Positions 1-8,746 of a stretch of DNA of 64,000 nt are shown in pieces. The notes below the pieces were generated by a model, which was not told the origin of the DNA, ran no database searches, and saw nothing but the letters and a program-made list of their open reading frames with translations. This DNA is from Halomonas sp. SpR8 (GTDB lineage Bacteria; Pseudomonadota; Gammaproteobacteria; Pseudomonadales; Halomonadaceae). How positions within the stretch are numbered: the first letter of the stretch is position 1; every line of letters begins with the position of its first letter. The position numbers and the translations under genes were made by a program. The DNA is taken from the NCBI RefSeq assembly GCF_031010195.1, contig NZ_JAUAMC010000003.1:124001-188000 (forward strand), read 5' to 3'.

Positions 1-31
1 CGGCCACGGAAAGTTTGTGGATGTTCCCCAT
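1..31 (-). CDS. start of a truncated, unidentified gene
   Basis: Only the first ten codons are present, reading MGNIHKLSVA before the window edge. The start is credible because an AAGGAG Shine-Dalgarno sequence (bases 41-46 on the complement) sits eight bases upstream of the ATG. The gene is divergent from ahpC and would share the roughly 350-base intergenic region with it. Ten residues are too few to name a product. Confidence 0.5.
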   Translation of the reverse strand, partial: MGNIHKLSVA

Positions 32-266
32 TATCACTGCTCCTTCTAGATAAACTTTTTCCTACGTTTTTTATAGCCATGTCCGGGCCGCGACAACTGC
101 CGATACACAATCATCGCCAACGGCTAACAATAGAATAGGCCATGATACTGACCGTGCGAATTTTGCGTTGCACCGCACTCTACCGCAAGTCAATGTGAAA
201 AATTCTTGTAATTCAGCTCTTAGACCCCACCTACTCATTAGCGCAGCGGCTCTGCTTCTTGAATCG

Positions 267-303
267 ATAGCATGAAGCTATCGAGGGCATGGCTATTATT
301 AAC
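267..303 (+). promoter_or_regulatory. candidate OxyR operator upstream of ahpC
   Basis: The sequence reads ATAG-N7-CTAT-N7-ATGG-N7-TAAC. Its first two quarter-sites match the OxyR consensus (ATAG-N7-CTAT repeated with N7 spacing) and the last two are degraded. The site lies about 80 bases before the ahpC start, the usual place for an activator, and ahpC is a classic OxyR target. A possible -10 box TATCAT is at 330-335. Nothing else recognisable lies between 50 and 266. Regulation is inferred. Confidence 0.42.
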
Positions 304-380
304 TTTAGCCTTTAGTCGCTAGCCATTAGTATCATCATTACTTCCTAATGATTCATTTACCTACTCTGGAGTTTATCTGA

Positions 381-944
381 ATGTCATTGATTAACACTGA
401 AGTTAAGCCGTTTAAAGCCACTGCTTACCTAAATGGCGAGTTCGTGGACGTCACTGAAGCAGACTTGCAGGGCCAGTGGTCTATCTTTTTCTTCTACCCC
501 GCTGACTTTACGTTTGTTTGTCCGACTGAGCTTGGCGACTTAGCCGACAACTATGCTGAGTTCAAGAAGCTGGGCGTTGAAATCTACAGCGTTTCAACCG
601 ATACCCATTTCACTCATAAAGCTTGGCACGACAGCTCTGAGACTATCGGCAAACTGCAGTACCCGATGATTGCTGATCCGACACTGCGCATTTCACGCAA
701 CTTCGAAGTTTTGATCGAAGAAGCGGGTCTGGCCGAGCGCGGTACTTTTGTTGTCGATCCTGACGGCAAAATCCAGATCGTAGAAATTAACGCTGGCAAC
801 ATTGGCCGTAACGCTGAAGAGCTGCTGCGCAAAGTCAAAGCCGCCCAATACGTACGCGCTAACCCGAACGAAGTATGCCCAGCCAAATGGAAAGAAGGCG
901 AAGAAACACTCGCTCCTTCGCTGGATCTCGTAGGCAAAATCTAA
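381..944 (+). CDS. ahpC: alkyl hydroperoxide reductase subunit C (peroxiredoxin)
   Basis: This is a cytoplasmic 2-Cys peroxiredoxin that reduces hydrogen peroxide and organic hydroperoxides. The peroxidatic cysteine is Cys47 in the motif FVCPTE and the resolving cysteine is in NEVCPAKW near the C-terminus. The 187-residue length is that of the enterobacterial enzyme. A GGAG box precedes the ATG. Its reductase partner AhpF is the next gene downstream, separated by a hairpin terminator that probably lets ahpC be made in excess. Confidence 0.97.
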   Translation: MSLINTEVKPFKATAYLNGEFVDVTEADLQGQWSIFFFYPADFTFVCPTELGDLADNYAEFKKLGVEIYSVSTDTHFTHKAWHDSSETIGKLQYPMIADPTLRISRNFEVLIEEAGLAERGTFVVDPDGKIQIVEINAGNIGRNAEELLRKVKAAQYVRANPNEVCPAKWKEGEETLAPSLDLVGKI

Positions 945-1002
945 ACCGCCTATCGATCTCACCTGCCGCGACCGCTTAGTCGAAGCGGTATGTGATAGCT
1001 AT

Positions 1003-1034
1003 ACACCCGGGTTCTGCCCGGGTGTTGTGTTTTT
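1003..1034 (+). terminator. rho-independent terminator or attenuator between ahpC and ahpF
   Basis: A perfect nine-base GC-rich stem (ACACCCGGG with CCCGGGTGT) and five-base loop is followed by TGTGTTTTT. A second hairpin, ACCGCTT/AAGCGGT, lies just upstream near 970-988. Since ahpF follows in the same direction within 30 bases, this probably gives partial readthrough and a high AhpC to AhpF ratio. Confidence 0.75.
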
Positions 1035-1063
1035 AGCAACAGCACTGTGAGGAAGCTACTGTC

Positions 1064-2620
1064 ATGCTGGACGCCAATTTAAAATCCCAGTTGAAAGCGT
1101 ATCTGGAAAAAGTGACTCAGCCGTTCGAGATTGTTGCCTCCCTCGATGACGGTGCCAAGTCACAAGAACTCTTTGGGCTGCTCGAAGATATCAGCAGCCT
1201 GAGCGACAAAATCACGCTACACAGCGACGGCCAAGATGCCCGCACACCATCGTTTGCCATCAACCGCCCTGGTGAAGAAACCGGTGTGGTCTTCGCCGGC
1301 ATTCCGATGGGCCACGAGTTCACATCGCTGGTCTTGGCGCTGCTGCAAGTAGGCGGCCATCCGCCTAAAACCTCTGATGAGATGCTTGATCAAATCAGAG
1401 CACTCGACGGTGAAATGCTGTTTGAGACCTACTACTCACTGTCGTGCCAGAATTGCCCTGATGTGGTTCAAGCACTTAATTTGATGACTATCTTTAATCC
1501 GAATATACGCCACGTTGCCATTGACGGCGCGCTTTTTCAGGATGAAGTTGAGTCACGGGAAATCATGTCGGTGCCGAGTATTTACTTGAACGGCAAACCG
1601 TTTGATCAAGGCCGCATGACGCTAGAAAAGATTCTGGCTAAAGTCGACACTGGCGCCGCTGAACGCGATGCCAAAAAGCTAAGCGAAAAAGCCGCGTTTG
1701 ATACGCTGGTAATAGGTGGCGGCCCGGCAGGTGCCGCAGCGGCGATCTATTCGGCGCGTAAAGGCATCAATACAGGCATAGCCGCTGAGCGCTTTGGTGG
1801 TCAAGTGGCGGATACCATGGGGATTGAAAACTTTATCTCCGTTTCGCATACCGAAGGACCGAAGCTGGTTAGCGCCCTTGAAGAGCATGTAAAAGATTAC
1901 GAAGTCGACGTCATGAATCTTCAACTTGCCACTTCTTTCAGCGCCGCTGAGATTGAAGGTGGCCTGCACGAAGTGACTTTTGAGTCTGGCGCTAAGCTTA
2001 AGAGTAAAACCCTTGTGCTGGCGACAGGCGCTCGCTGGCGTGAAATGAATGTTCCCGGCGAGCAGCAGTATCGAAATAAAGGCGTTGCTTACTGCCCCCA
2101 CTGCGATGGTCCGCTGTTCAAGGGTAAGCGAGTGGCGGTGATTGGTGGCGGCAACTCGGGCGTGGAAGCAGCCATTGATCTCGCCGGAATTGTTGGGCAC
2201 GTTACGCTGGTCGAATTTATGGGTGAAATGCGTGCTGATGCCGTGCTTCAGAAAAAACTCAAAAGCCTGCCTAACGTCGATATTATTCTCAATGCGCAGA
2301 GCACCGAAGTTACCGGTGACGGTAGCCGTGTGAATGGCTTGAACTATAAAGACCGCACGACCGATGAGAGCAAATCCATCGCGTTAGAAGGTATTTTTGT
2401 TCAAATCGGCCTAGTACCCAATACCGAGTGGTTGAAGGGTTCGCCGATTGAGATGACGCCACGCGGTGAGATCATTGTCGATGCGCACGGCATGACATCG
2501 GTGCCCGGTGTATTCGCGGCGGGTGATGTCACTACCGTGCCTTACAAGCAGATCATTATCGCCATGGGCGAAGGTGCCAAAGCCTCGCTCGGCGCGTTTG
2601 ACTACTTAATTCGTAGTTAA
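1064..2620 (+). CDS. ahpF: alkyl hydroperoxide reductase subunit F
   Basis: This FAD-dependent NADH:disulfide oxidoreductase recycles AhpC. The N-terminal tandem thioredoxin-like region carries SCQNCPD, and the C-terminal thioredoxin-reductase module has the FAD motif [10 protein letters not shown], the redox pair CPHC and the NADH motif [10 protein letters not shown]. The closing ATGDVTT-like segment reads [12 protein letters not shown]. The 518-residue length is normal (E. coli 521). A GAGGAAG box lies upstream. It forms a functional pair with ahpC. Confidence 0.97.
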   Translation: MLDANLKSQLKAYLEKVTQPFEIVASLDDGAKSQELFGLLEDISSLSDKITLHSDGQDARTPSFAINRPGEETGVVFAGIPMGHEFTSLVLALLQVGGHPPKTSDEMLDQIRALDGEMLFETYYSLSCQNCPDVVQALNLMTIFNPNIRHVAIDGALFQDEVESREIMSVPSIYLNGKPFDQGRMTLEKILAKVDTGAAERDAKKLSEKAAFDTLVIGGGPAGAAAAIYSARKGINTGIAAERFGGQVADTMGIENFISVSHTEGPKLVSALEEHVKDYEVDVMNLQLATSFSAAEIEGGLHEVTFESGAKLKSKTLVLATGARWREMNVPGEQQYRNKGVAYCPHCDGPLFKGKRVAVIGGGNSGVEAAIDLAGIVGHVTLVEFMGEMRADAVLQKKLKSLPNVDIILNAQSTEVTGDGSRVNGLNYKDRTTDESKSIALEGIFVQIGLVPNTEWLKGSPIEMTPRGEIIVDAHGMTSVPGVFAAGDVTTVPYKQIIIAMGEGAKASLGAFDYLIRS

Positions 2621-2623
2621 TCT

Positions 2624-2655
2624 AAAAGCCCGCTGATTATCAGCGGGCTTTTTTA
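2624..2655. terminator. bidirectional terminator between convergent ahpF and phaC
   Basis: A 13-base stem, AAAAGCCCGCTGA paired with TCAGCGGGCTTTT around a three-base loop, has A-tracts and T-tracts on both sides. It therefore can serve ahpF on the plus strand and phaC on the minus strand. Confidence 0.85.
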
Positions 2656-2686
2656 GGTCGAGCGCGGCTCAGTTCTGAGCCGTCAA

Positions 2687-4615
2687 TTAAGACTGGGAGG
2701 GGGCCTCCCCTAGCACTTCAGGGATGGTCATCTTCACATAACGCCCTGGCGCAGGCTCAATCACCTTGAGTTCGCCATCACCGGGTTGACGAACGGGCAC
2801 CATTTTTTCTCTATCAGCATAGCCATTATCGGTCATCCAGGTCTGCCAGTGTGGCCACCAAGAGCCTTCCTGAGCAGTAGCGCTTTCCAACCACTCTTCA
2901 TGGTTTTCTGGCAGTGCGTCGTTGGTCCAATAACCGTACTTGTTCTTGTGCGGTGGATTGACGATACCCGCGATATGCCCGGAGCCGCCTAGCACAAAGG
3001 TAACCGGCCCTTTAGGCAGCAGCGCCCCGTAGTAAGTGCTGTTCCATTTGGCAATATGGTCTTCTTTGGTAGACACAAAATAGCTGGGCACGGATATCTT
3101 ACGCAGATCAATTTTTACGCCATCCAGCTCGATGCCATTGGGTTCTACCAAGCGGTTCTCCAAATACATGTGCCGCAAGTACCAAGCATGGGTGCCTGCA
3201 GGCAGATTAGTGCCATCGGTATTCCAATACAGCAGATCAAACGCGGCGGGCGTTTCGCCTTTTAAGTAGTTATTAATGTAGAACGACCAAAACAGATCAT
3301 TCTCACGTAGCAAATTGAAGGTGTAGGCCATCGAGCGACCATCCAGATACCCCTTCAGTTGCAGCGTCTGCTCAATGCCCTCAACCGCACGCTCATTGAG
3401 GAAAACACCAATGTCACCGGGATCGCGAAAATCCTGCAGCGTGGCCATGTAGGTCACCGACTTCACTTTGCGACCACGCCGTGTGCTGGTGAGATAAGCC
3501 ACCGTAGAGGCCGTTAACGTGCCACCCACGCAGTAGCTAAGTAGATTAACCGACTTCTCGCCGCAGGCTTGTTCGATAGCTTCAAGCGCGCTAATCGGCC
3601 CCATCTGCATGTAATCAGCCCAGGTAATATCGCGCTGCTCAGGCCCCGGATTACGCCAGGAGATCAAGAACACCGTATGCCCCTGATCTACCAGCCATTT
3701 AACCATTGAGTTATCTTCGCGCAGATCAAGAATGTAGTACTTGTTAATCCACGGTGGCACCATCAGCAGCGGCGTTTTAAACGTCTTTTCAGTAGTCGGC
3801 GTGTACTGGATCAGTTGGATCAGTTCATTTTCGTAGACCACTGAACCAGGGGTTACGGCAATGTTTTCGCCGACGCCAAAAGCGCCGCGATCAGTCATGC
3901 GAACGTTAATACCTTCTGCTGAATTACCTAAATCTTCGCGCAGGCGCGCCAAACCATCGATCAGATTCTGTCCGCGCGTTTCAATCGTACGGCGCATAAC
4001 CTCTGGGTTGGTAGTCATAAAGTTGGTCGGCGCCATCGCATTGACCAACTGACGGGCATAAAACATCAAATTACGCTGTTGTGTCTGATCGAGACCGCTC
4101 AAACTGTCAACCAGCTCTTCCACCATCTGCGAGAACAGTAGGTACTGCTGCATAATGGCCATGTAGTGCGGGTCTTGAGTCCAGGCGTCGTCTTTAAAAC
4201 GGCGGTCACCTTTGGCCGGGGTAATGAGCGGAGTGACTTCCTCTCCGGCCATTCCGCGCATGGCTTGCTGCCACAATAACCACTGATCTTGCAACAAACG
4301 AGTTTGTGTTTCCCATAGCAGCGTAGGGTTTTGCATCAGCGACTGCGCACCCGCCTCAAAGCTTTCGCGCATATCACTGTAAATGGAGTCGGCGGCTTCG
4401 CTTGGCGCGATACGAGCAAGCAGATCCTGCATGAGCCCCTGGTACTGTTCACCAATTTCACTAAGCTGGTTATTCCAATCCTCAAGTTCCGCTTGAGATA
4501 AGCCTTCAGGAATCTCTTGGGCCAGCCCTTCAGAAAGGCGTTGAGATAAACCGTCGGTTAGTTCCTTGGATAGCCCTGTTAAGGCCTGGAACGGATTTTG
4601 CCACGCTGAATGCAT
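2687..4615 (-). CDS. phaC: class I poly(3-hydroxyalkanoate) synthase
   Basis: PhaC polymerises (R)-3-hydroxyacyl-CoA into PHA on the granule surface. An alpha/beta-hydrolase core carries the lipase-like box SYCVGG with the catalytic cysteine near residue 362, the aspartate in KEDHIAKW and the histidine in GGSGHIAGIVNPP. I chose the ATG beginning MHSAWQNPF because GGGAGAG lies five bases upstream; the reading frame extends 12 codons further without a ribosome site. The product is 642 residues, a usual class I length. The N-terminus has an unusual run of G/E/L/S-rich near-repeats (GLSQRLSEGLAQEIPEGL). The phasin gene is directly upstream. Confidence 0.95.
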   Translation of the reverse strand: MHSAWQNPFQALTGLSKELTDGLSQRLSEGLAQEIPEGLSQAELEDWNNQLSEIGEQYQGLMQDLLARIAPSEAADSIYSDMRESFEAGAQSLMQNPTLLWETQTRLLQDQWLLWQQAMRGMAGEEVTPLITPAKGDRRFKDDAWTQDPHYMAIMQQYLLFSQMVEELVDSLSGLDQTQQRNLMFYARQLVNAMAPTNFMTTNPEVMRRTIETRGQNLIDGLARLREDLGNSAEGINVRMTDRGAFGVGENIAVTPGSVVYENELIQLIQYTPTTEKTFKTPLLMVPPWINKYYILDLREDNSMVKWLVDQGHTVFLISWRNPGPEQRDITWADYMQMGPISALEAIEQACGEKSVNLLSYCVGGTLTASTVAYLTSTRRGRKVKSVTYMATLQDFRDPGDIGVFLNERAVEGIEQTLQLKGYLDGRSMAYTFNLLRENDLFWSFYINNYLKGETPAAFDLLYWNTDGTNLPAGTHAWYLRHMYLENRLVEPNGIELDGVKIDLRKISVPSYFVSTKEDHIAKWNSTYYGALLPKGPVTFVLGGSGHIAGIVNPPHKNKYGYWTNDALPENHEEWLESATAQEGSWWPHWQTWMTDNGYADREKMVPVRQPGDGELKVIEPAPGRYVKMTIPEVLGEAPSQS

Positions 4616-4792
4616 ACTTACTCTCCCTACGCCTACCGTCGGGCGCACCAAACGCTGTGGGCTATATTGTAAAAACTGTTACAAAGACCACTGTAAAGAC
4701 TGTCGTAATACCTACTCTTATTGCTGTTCTTACAGCTAGTGTACTGACCTGCACCGCGCATGTCGGAATTGCAACGACCCTAGCTTCTAACG

Positions 4793-4820
4793 CATCGCGG
4801 CGCCCTTGGGCGCCGCGATG
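4793..4820 (-). terminator. strong hairpin between phaP and phaC
   Basis: A perfect 12-base palindromic stem (CATCGCGGCGCC with GGCGCCGCGATG, four-base loop) begins ten bases after the phaP stop. No T-run follows on the minus strand, so it is more likely a transcript-stabilising or partly attenuating hairpin than a full terminator. That would fit high phasin and lower synthase expression from one promoter. Confidence 0.55.
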
Positions 4821-4830
4821 ATGTCGCCAA

Positions 4831-5241
4831 TCAGCTTTTACGCGATGACTGACTGGAGGCCTTGGCGGGTTGCTGCCCTTTAGCAGACGCCTGGGCTTGG
4901 TCGGACATTTGCTGCCCAGCTTCACTGAACATTTTTTCCATTTCAGACTTAAACTGCAGGCTCATTTCGCTCATTACCCGCGCGTCTTCCTGCATTTGCT
5001 GGGAAAGCTCGTTCATCATTTCGGCTTGTTTGGTACCGAAATCACGCAGGCTTTCTGCATCTTGAATTTCAGTAGCGCTGCGAATGCGCTCGGTACCCAT
5101 CTGGCTGTAGCGCTTCATGGCTTCCAGCTGATACTGGGTCATTTTTTCCATATTGTTGAGCATCAGCGAATTAATTTTGCGCATCGGCTCGAACATCTGC
5201 TTAGTTTGGGCGTTGAAGGCGTCCATCATATTATCTTGCAT
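4831..5241 (-). CDS. phaP: phasin, PHA granule-associated protein
   Basis: This small amphipathic, methionine- and glutamine-rich helical protein coats PHA granules. The body (MQDNMMDAFNAQTKQMFEP and onward) looks like the Phasin_2 family, followed by a basic Ala/Lys/Gln/Ser tail like those of granule-binding proteins. The chosen ATG has AGGAG eight bases upstream; the frame continues 16 codons further with no support. The product is 136 residues. It lies upstream of phaC in the same direction, and TGCA-rich palindromes in front of it may bind PhaR. Confidence 0.85.
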   Translation of the reverse strand: MQDNMMDAFNAQTKQMFEPMRKINSLMLNNMEKMTQYQLEAMKRYSQMGTERIRSATEIQDAESLRDFGTKQAEMMNELSQQMQEDARVMSEMSLQFKSEMEKMFSEAGQQMSDQAQASAKGQQPAKASSQSSRKS

Positions 5242-5309
5242 GGTGTCTGCTCCTAATTCATTCCTTGGCATGAGCCTGGAGTGACTCATCGCGATTTAAC
5301 TCTACTTCA

Positions 5310-5357
5310 TTTTGCTGCACTGCAAAAAGGATAGTGGCTGACATGATGCATTGCAAC
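5310..5357 (-). promoter_or_regulatory. candidate PhaR operators upstream of phaP
   Basis: Two TGCA-rich elements lie 70-115 bases before the phaP start. The first, at 5310-5327, is TTTTGC-TGCAC-TGCAAAA, an almost symmetric inverted repeat. The second, around 5346-5356, reads ATGCATTGCAA. PhaR-type repressors are known to bind TGC/GCA-rich palindromes at phasin promoters, and a phaR gene is present at 34.8 kb. Binding is inferred. Confidence 0.4.
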
Positions 5358-5390
5358 ATACTTCAGTTAGCGTCCTTACCATGTAATCCT

Positions 5391-5819
5391 CTAGCCCTTT
5401 GCTCGGGAGCGCGAAGAGGCGGTGGTTTTAGCCTTGGCACTCTTCTCGCTCGACGACTCTTTGTTCGACGACTCTTTGTTCGACGGCTCTTTGTTCGATG
5501 TAGTCTGACTTGAGGCGCGTTGACTTGATTCCTTATCACTGGCAGCAGAGTCGCTGGAAGTGCCTGCTTGACGCAGCATATCCAGCATCATCTGCTGATA
5601 AGTTCCGAAATTAGCTAACCCCTGTGAAAGCCCTTGCTGCATCATCGGCTGTTGCAGGAAAGGCCGCATGAGGCTCATAGGGTCATAACCCTCTACCCCA
5701 GACTCCATCTGCCGCTGAATATTTTCCAGCAGGTTTTTCTGAAAGACTTCGACATCTGGCAATCCCAGCGATTGGCGAAACTCTTCTGGGGTCAAGTCAA
5801 ACTCAACGTTAATCTTCAT
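5391..5819 (-). CDS. DUF6489-like small protein beside the PHA genes
   Basis: The first 75 residues (MKINVEFDLTPEEFRQSLGL, then PDVEVFQKNLLENIQRQ) resemble a small family of unknown function I recall as DUF6489. The last 60 residues are a low-complexity Ser/Lys/Glu/Asn tail containing near-identical pentapeptides (SNKES) and a basic end rich in Ala, Lys and Arg. The tail is encoded by a 15-base tandem repeat. GGAG precedes the ATG. Its place just upstream of phaP, and the lysine/alanine-rich tail resembling that of granule proteins, suggest a granule-related role, but no function is shown. Confidence 0.7.
   Translation of the reverse strand: MKINVEFDLTPEEFRQSLGLPDVEVFQKNLLENIQRQMESGVEGYDPMSLMRPFLQQPMMQQGLSQGLANFGTYQQMMLDMLRQAGTSSDSAASDKESSQRASSQTTSNKEPSNKESSNKESSSEKSAKAKTTASSRSRAKG
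5451..5495. repeat. 15-base tandem repeat, three units
   Basis: The unit CGACGACTCTTTGTT occurs three times head to tail, the third with one change. It lies inside the DUF6489-like gene and encodes the SNKES pentapeptides of its tail. The 15-base unit keeps the reading frame when copy number changes. Confidence 0.85.
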
Positions 5820-5895
5820 AGGCGGCTCCTGCTTGGTGCTGGCTATATTGTTTTGTTTGAGTGTAGCAGCGAACTGTCAACCTTACCGTTTGGCT

Positions 5896-6987
5896 TTAGC
5901 GCTGCGTTAAACGCGGCGTATCAACGCTCACATCGCCATTTTGGCCGCGCTGGCGTAGCCAATGATCCAGTAGCGTCATCGCCATCATCGCCTCAGCAAT
6001 AGGCGTTGCGCGGATACCCACGCAGGGGTCATGGCGCCCTTTGGTAATCACCTCTACCGCCTGACCGTGGATATCAATAGAGCGCCCAGGTGTGGTGATG
6101 CTGGAAGTAGGTTTTAGCGCTAACCGGGCCACAATGGGCTGGCCACTGGAGATACCGCCCAACACCCCGCCCGCGTGATTAGAAAGAAAGCCTTCAGGCG
6201 TCATCTCATCACGGTGCTCGCTGCCGCGCTGGGCAATACAGCCGAAACCTGCGCCAATCTCGACCCCTTTTACTGCATTGATGCTCATTAAACCGTGCGC
6301 TAAGTCAGCATCCAGGCGATCAAACACCGGTTCGCCTAAGCCTACCGGTACGCCCTCGGCGATCACGGTAATTTCAGCGCCCACCGAGTCTTGGTCCCGG
6401 CGCAGTTGATCCATATAGCCTTCTAGGTCGGCTACGCGCTCCGGATCTGGGCAAAAAAAGGCATTTTGGTCGACTGATTTCCACTGCTTGAACTCAATCT
6501 TAATCGGGCCTAACTGACTCATATAGCCACGAACCTGCACCCCCTGCGCAGCCAAAAATTTCTTGGCTATTGCCCCGGCAGCGACGCGCATAGCGGTTTC
6601 ACGGGCGCTAGAGCGCCCACCGCCGCGATAGTCACGGTGGCCATATTTATGGTGGTAGGTGTAGTCCGCGTGGGCGGGTCGAAACTGGTCTTTGATTTTT
6701 GAGTAGTCGTTGGATCGCTGGTCGGTATTCTCAATCAACAGCCCAATCGACGTACCGGTGGTTCTACCTTCAAACACACCCGATAAAATGCGCACTTGAT
6801 CAGGCTCTTTGCGCTGAGTGGTATGCCGCGAGCTGCCCGGCCGGCGGCGATCCAAATCACGCTGTAGATCGGCTTCGCTTAACGGCAGCCCAGGCGGGCA
6901 GCCATCAACGATCGCGCCAAGTGCAGGGCCGTGGCTTTCACCAAAGGTAGTGACAGTAAATAGCTTGCCAAACGTATTGCCAGACAT
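5896..6987 (-). CDS. aroC: chorismate synthase
   Basis: AroC converts 5-enolpyruvylshikimate-3-phosphate to chorismate, the last step of the shikimate pathway, using reduced FMN. The signatures GESHGPALG near the N-terminus, [14 protein letters not shown] and [11 protein letters not shown] are all present. The start [10 protein letters not shown] has GAGGAA upstream; the frame extends 11 codons further but would crowd the prmB stop. The product is 363 residues, typical. prmB lies 13 bases upstream, the common gammaproteobacterial prmB-aroC order. Confidence 0.97.
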   Translation of the reverse strand: MSGNTFGKLFTVTTFGESHGPALGAIVDGCPPGLPLSEADLQRDLDRRRPGSSRHTTQRKEPDQVRILSGVFEGRTTGTSIGLLIENTDQRSNDYSKIKDQFRPAHADYTYHHKYGHRDYRGGGRSSARETAMRVAAGAIAKKFLAAQGVQVRGYMSQLGPIKIEFKQWKSVDQNAFFCPDPERVADLEGYMDQLRRDQDSVGAEITVIAEGVPVGLGEPVFDRLDADLAHGLMSINAVKGVEIGAGFGCIAQRGSEHRDEMTPEGFLSNHAGGVLGGISSGQPIVARLALKPTSSITTPGRSIDIHGQAVEVITKGRHDPCVGIRATPIAEAMMAMTLLDHWLRQRGQNGDVSVDTPRLTQR

Positions 6988-7000
6988 GGCGATTAGTTCC

Positions 7001-7960
7001 TCACACGAAAGACGCCGCATGGGCGTCGAGTTCAGCGGCGCTCAGAGCGAATACGCCCTGGCCGCCACGCTCGAATTCAAGCCATAAGAAAGGCACGTCG
7101 GGAAACGCTGCTTCCACATGGCGATCAGAGTTACCGACTTCTACAATCAGCCAGCCCTCTTCAGATAAGTGCTCCCGTGCTTCACGCAGTATGCGCCGGA
7201 CAATATCCAATCCATCGCGGCCCGCGCCTAGTGCCAGGGTAGGCTCATGCCGGAACTCGGCGGGCATGGTGGCAAGATCACGGGCATCCACATAGGGCGG
7301 GTTAGAGACAATCAAATCATAACGCTTACCTTCCAGACCACTAAATACATCAGATTCCACCGCGCGCACCCGGTCACCTACATCGTGGCGGGTAATATTT
7401 TGACGTGCCACCGCCAGCGCCTCCTGGCTGATATCAGCAAGCGCTACTTCGCAAGTGGGTAGATAGAGGGCCGTGGCGATGCCGATACAGCCGGAGCCGG
7501 TGCATAGATCCAGCACGCTGGCGGGCGGCTCTTCTGGGAACCAGGCGGCAAAGCCATCTTCAATCAATTCAGCAATCGGCGAGCGCGGAATCAGCACCCG
7601 TTCGTCAACGTGAAACGGGTGGCCGGCAAAAAAACTCTCCCCCAGCAAATAGGGCAGCGGGCGGCGGGTGGTGATGCGCTCCCGCGCCAGGCCAATTATC
7701 CGCTGGCGTTCAACAGGCAACAGCCGCGCTTCCAATACCGCTGGGTCAATATTCCACGGCAGGTGCAGCGCACCTAAACAGAGCGCTACCGCCTCATCCC
7801 AAGCGGATTCAGTACCATGGCCATAGTGCAGGCCCGCCAGATAAAACTCGCTGGAGACCCAGCGCAAGTAGTCGCGCAGTGTAAACAGCTCGCTCACCAG
7901 TGCCGATTCGGGCTGGGATAGAGTTGAGTGAGAATTCTCAGCGTTAAGATGCGTGGTCAC
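7001..7960 (-). CDS. prmB: ribosomal protein uL3 glutamine N5-methyltransferase
   Basis: PrmB methylates a glutamine of ribosomal protein L3 using S-adenosylmethionine. The SAM-binding motif is [14 protein letters not shown] and the substrate glutamine-binding motif is SNPPYV, which marks the HemK/PrmB family. The N-terminal region and 319-residue length, with aroC downstream, favour PrmB over PrmC. Translation starts at GTG, supported by AGGAG five bases upstream. The Smr-domain gene is divergent. Confidence 0.93.
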   Translation of the reverse strand: MTTHLNAENSHSTLSQPESALVSELFTLRDYLRWVSSEFYLAGLHYGHGTESAWDEAVALCLGALHLPWNIDPAVLEARLLPVERQRIIGLARERITTRRPLPYLLGESFFAGHPFHVDERVLIPRSPIAELIEDGFAAWFPEEPPASVLDLCTGSGCIGIATALYLPTCEVALADISQEALAVARQNITRHDVGDRVRAVESDVFSGLEGKRYDLIVSNPPYVDARDLATMPAEFRHEPTLALGAGRDGLDIVRRILREAREHLSEEGWLIVEVGNSDRHVEAAFPDVPFLWLEFERGGQGVFALSAAELDAHAASFV

Positions 7961-8049
7961 AGCGACTCCTGGGCAACGATAAGCATAGATAAGCGTGAAA
8001 ACGCTCTATCCACATGACGAATAAAGATTGTACCTTTGACGCCGTCCGG

Positions 8050-8077
8050 TTCACAGCAACGCTCAGCCCGCTATACT
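8050..8077 (+). promoter_or_regulatory. possible sigma70 promoter for the Smr-domain gene
   Basis: TTCACA and TATACT are separated by 16 bases, about 55 bases before the start codon in the divergent prmB intergenic region. The -10 box matches five of six consensus bases; the -35 is moderate. Confidence 0.35.
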
Positions 8078-8133
8078 GTGCTTCTTTATTTGATTGCTCT
8101 TCTTTTACACTTTTTTAGCCACCCGAGCCTGCC

Positions 8134-8703
8134 ATGACGCAACACCGCCACCTGCCCGATGATGACGATATCAGTGCCTTTCGCGACGCGTTGAAAGCAG
8201 CGGGTGTTCGACCGATCGTCAGCAATAAGGCCGATCCAGGTAAGCCCAAACGCGACGGCAAAGCTCACGAAGCACGGCGAAACGCGGCGGTAGAGAGCAG
8301 CGCCACCCAAGCCAGCGGGCGCACCTCGGATGGTCGGGTGGAAGCGGTACGCCCCTCTGAATATTTAGAATTCAGTGTCCCCGACCTACCGTGGCGGACC
8401 TTTAGCCAGCTAAAGCGCGGCCAAACGGCATGGCAGGCGGGGCTGGATATGCATGGCTACACACTGGAGGAAGCGCGCGTGGAACTGGAGAGTTTTCTGC
8501 GCGACTCGGCGAGCCAAGGCTTGCGCTGCGTGCTGGTGGTGCACGGAAAAGCATGGGGCACGACCTCTGACTTCCCGGTGCTCAAAAGCCACACCAATGC
8601 ATGGCTACGAGAATGGCCTGGGGTGCTGGCATTCTGCTCGGCGATTGATATCGATGGCGGCACCGGGGCGGTGTATGTCCTGCTGCGCAAACGCGGCCAG
8701 TAG
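8134..8703 (+). CDS. smrB: Smr-domain protein, SmrB-like
   Basis: The C-terminal half is an Smr (small MutS-related) domain, with the LDMHGYTLEEA motif and the VVHGKAWG loop in place of the usual HGKG. The N-terminal half is charged and probably flexible. In E. coli smrB (yfcN) is divergent from prmB, exactly as here, and SmrB cleaves mRNA between collided ribosomes. The 189-residue length agrees (E. coli 183). Orthology rests on synteny and the domain; the N-terminus is not clearly conserved, so another Smr paralogue is possible. Confidence 0.75.
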   Translation: MTQHRHLPDDDDISAFRDALKAAGVRPIVSNKADPGKPKRDGKAHEARRNAAVESSATQASGRTSDGRVEAVRPSEYLEFSVPDLPWRTFSQLKRGQTAWQAGLDMHGYTLEEARVELESFLRDSASQGLRCVLVVHGKAWGTTSDFPVLKSHTNAWLREWPGVLAFCSAIDIDGGTGAVYVLLRKRGQ

Positions 8704-8746
8704 CGTTGCAGGGCCGTTAACTAATCAGTCCTCAGTACTTAGCCTT

